Below are positions 62,185-64,000 of a stretch of 64,000 bases of DNA, piece by piece. The position numbers and the translations under genes were made by a program. Position 1 is the first letter of the stretch, and each line of letters begins with the position of its first letter. The notes below the pieces were generated by a model. It saw nothing but the letters and a program-made list of their open reading frames with translations. It searched no databases and was not told where the DNA came from. Source of the stretch: Cladopsammia gracilis (taxonomy: Eukaryota; Cnidaria; Anthozoa; Scleractinia; Dendrophylliidae); assembly GCA_022457155.1 (NCBI GenBank), contig JAJGOT010000090.1, positions 1,014,001 to 1,078,000 on the forward strand. The letters run 5' to 3'.

Positions 62185-62590
62185 CTGTAACAACACAACA
62201 AAAATCAAACGCATCTATGAGCCAACTCGTGAATATAAAACGTTCTAAATAAATGATTCTGCACACCTTCAGACCCTCCCCTCCCATCTCCACTGACACC
62301 CTACCCCCTGCATCCAATTTTCCACCCCTCCCTTCCCTCCAATGCTATCCCCATAGCCCACTTCGAAAAATACCATAATATTCTTTAAAGTGTACGTTTG
62401 GGCCGTTGGTGCTTGATGTAAGCCTGATTTTTCCAATTTCTTTTGTTTTCAGCACAAACTGCACATGCTATGCTTCAAATTCTTGGCAATTTGCTTACAG
62501 TGCATATTTGTATGCGAACACACAATGCTACGTCCTAGTGTTCCTACATGTACTCTGAATTCCATTGCAAAGACAAAACATAAAAATTAC

Positions 62591-62692
62591 CATGTTGACT
62601 TTATCCAGGGCTTTTCCTACAACTAGAGTACTTCCAAATGTCTGTAAATGGGATGTGATCACTCTTGCAAGACAAAACCGTGTAAAAACATT
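62591..62692 (-). CDS. C9orf72: C9orf72 ortholog, internal exon (5'-most certain exon)
   Basis: Acceptor TGAAG before 62692, donor ATG|GTAATT after 62591; exactly 34 codons, phase 0 to 0. It reads CLARVITSHLQTFGSTLVVG then KALDKVNM, matching the SSHLQTCGCSVVVGSSAEKVN segment of vertebrate C9orf72. The N-terminal longin-domain exons lie further right, outside or near the window end. Confidence 0.9.
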
Positions 62693-64000
62693 CTTCAAAC
62701 AATGAAACAATGACTTTACAATAAAATAATTGAGTAAGATGTAATGTTTATCATGTCACAAGTGTGGCCGGTTATTTTGTTTGTTGTGTTAGTTACAATA
62801 CCCTTTAGACCAAATTGAGGACAGTCTATTATTCTTTTATATGCATGTTAATTAGGCCTCTTGGCCTCATTTTCGCTTGAAAATTCTTTCGCATGAAAAT
62901 TCGAGGCCAAGAGAGCTAATTTACATGGATATAAAAGGATAATAAAATGGCTGCTTTTTTGGAATGAGGTGTATGTTTAGAAAAGGCTCAGGTATGTAAA
63001 GTTAGCAGGTGTTGAAACATTCTGTCAGTTACGTTGAGCTTATGATGGGGATTTTTGGCCCAACATAACCGGGTTATTAAGATATAAATGGCAGTGTTAC
63101 GGATGAGTTACCCATTAAATACTTTGTGTCATTTGCCATACGATTGTCAATTTTAGGCATTTTCCACCTATTTTAGACCATTTGCATTCAAAATTTTCTA
63201 GCCATGCAAAGGGTCTCTTGAAGGAAAACATTTTTTTTTACATACAAAAAAGAAAATATAAATGGTACCTCTTTAAGAATCGATCCTCAAAAATGTTTGT
63301 TTTTCCTGGGCCAAAGGCTGTCTCACTTAACTGAAAACAGAAACAAAACAAATTCCGTCAGCTTAATTTTCGGTGCAGCCGAGTGTTTTTAACCCACTGA
63401 GAGGTGTTTGGATACATGATGAAATACTTTTTCAAGTCCTTGTTAAACATGTAGCTTCGCAAACTGATTATTAAATGCAGAGAAAACAAAGCTGGTATAA
63501 AATTGCCAAAATCTATGCAAACTAAGACTGGGTATCCAAACTGATTTCCTTTGTGTTCTTGTCATGAATTATAATTAATGAGTTTTAGAAGCACAAAAAA
63601 AAAAACTTTCACCCCAGTGACATTAAATCCCGCAATCAATCTCAGCTTAAATAAAATAACTTTATTTAGAGAGGAAAGCCACATCAGCCGCTCAGGCAGC
63701 TGGTTTTCATGCAGGTCCTCTATCCAGATCAAATTGGAATTTAGAAATGTTGGTTTTTGAGGAGAGGGGAAAACCGGAGTACCCGGAGAAAAACCTCTCG
63801 GAGGAAGGAGAGAACCAACAACAAACTCAACCTGCATGTGATGCTGGGTCCGAGGATCGAACCCGGGACACAATGGTGGGAGGCGAATGCTCTCACCCCT
63901 ACACCACCCCTGCTCCCCAGCTTCATTGTAAATAGGTGTCAGCTTTATGAATTTTGTTTCTAATAAAGTAATAAAGTTTCTATCTACCTATCTCCAGATC
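62693..64000. other. C9orf72 upstream intron(s) with repeats
   Basis: Contains an inverted pair around 62826-62943 (TATTATTCTTTTATATGCAT/ATATAAAAGGATAATA), the dispersed family at about 63380-63530 and the SINE at 63700-63920. No certain exon. Confidence 0.55.
63700..63920 (-). mobile_element. tRNA-derived SINE
   Basis: On the minus strand a tRNA-like head (GGGGAGCAGGGGTGGTGTAG, A-box region; CGGGTTCGATCCTCGG, B-box) is followed by a body with TTTCTCCGGGTACTCCGGTT. I recall this body motif as common in cnidarian and other invertebrate SINEs. The family name is not assigned. Confidence 0.75.

Noticed and set aside
63269..63330. Possible extra C9orf72 exon (LSETAFGPGKTNIFEDRFLK)
   Set aside because: It has an acceptor and a donor and one open frame, but it would end in phase 2 and cannot join the phase-0 exon at 62692 without a further exon.

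Overview
The window is metazoan nuclear DNA. It carries GT-AG spliced genes for animal proteins (a POLE4 ortholog, a C9orf72 ortholog, a single-exon class A GPCR and a CAP-Gly/kinase gene), no operons outside one mobile element, and many palindromic MITEs, tRNA-derived SINE-like pieces and minisatellites. The overall style suggests a cnidarian, probably an anthozoan such as a stony coral. That taxonomic guess is inference.

Layout: 119-2531 (-) holds two exons of POLE4. 2.5-15.5 kb is gene-poor and repeat-rich: several hairpin MITEs, a G-tract-bounded element with an 8-bp target duplication, and a 2-kb degenerate minisatellite. 15489-41620 (-) is one gene, read right to left: CAP-Gly domain (two exons), coiled coil plus most of a TKL-like kinase domain (one exon), and the kinase C-terminal lobe (15489-15719). 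All visible exon phases agree. Its 21.7-kb intron (15720-37444) contains a complete 17,786-bp Polinton/adintovirus-like element (16067-33852), itself inserted in a small hairpin MITE, and a 5'-truncated L1/Tx1-type LINE (34287-37078). 43-49 kb holds MITEs, a SINE-like piece and a GPCR gene (48667-49608, +). 50187-62692 (-) is a C9orf72 ortholog with six exons in consistent phase; one intron contains a 7.3-kb giant inverted repeat made of 8-9 bp minisatellite units.

The Polinton is the centre of interest. It has 305-bp terminal inverted repeats that look identical by eye, a perfect 6-bp target duplication (TCCACC) and undamaged genes: two paralogous NCLDV-style putative DNA-binding proteins, SAP-like proteins, a hydrophobic protein, a fibre-like protein, packaging ATPase, a coiled-coil protein, penton-like and hexon-like capsid proteins, a pVI-like protein, adenain-type protease, a zinc ribbon, a phospholipase A2-like protein, a DDE integrase with chromodomain, and a 1403-aa protein-primed-type DNA polymerase B. 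Three genes lack a usable AUG (protease, integrase) or have an open in-frame extension upstream (PLA2). Each lies in the -1 frame relative to the gene before it, and a canonical -1 slippery heptamer sits in each overlap: A AAA AAC at 26994-27000, G GGA AAC at 27642-27648 and G GGA AAC at 28283-28289. The last two are each followed, after exactly 7 nt, by a strong GC-rich stem. This predicts a retrovirus-like series of frameshift fusions, pVI-protease and zinc ribbon-PLA2-integrase, which would place protease and integrase in the particle.

Two more features stand out. One is a GC-rich, roughly 350-nt candidate structured RNA (about 18560-18913, +) with a TATA box, four cUUCGg tetraloop hairpins, an apparent pseudoknot and a T-run end. 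The other is a set of palindromes of two sequence families lying 9-19 nt behind stop codons, reminiscent of mimivirus 3'-end hairpins.
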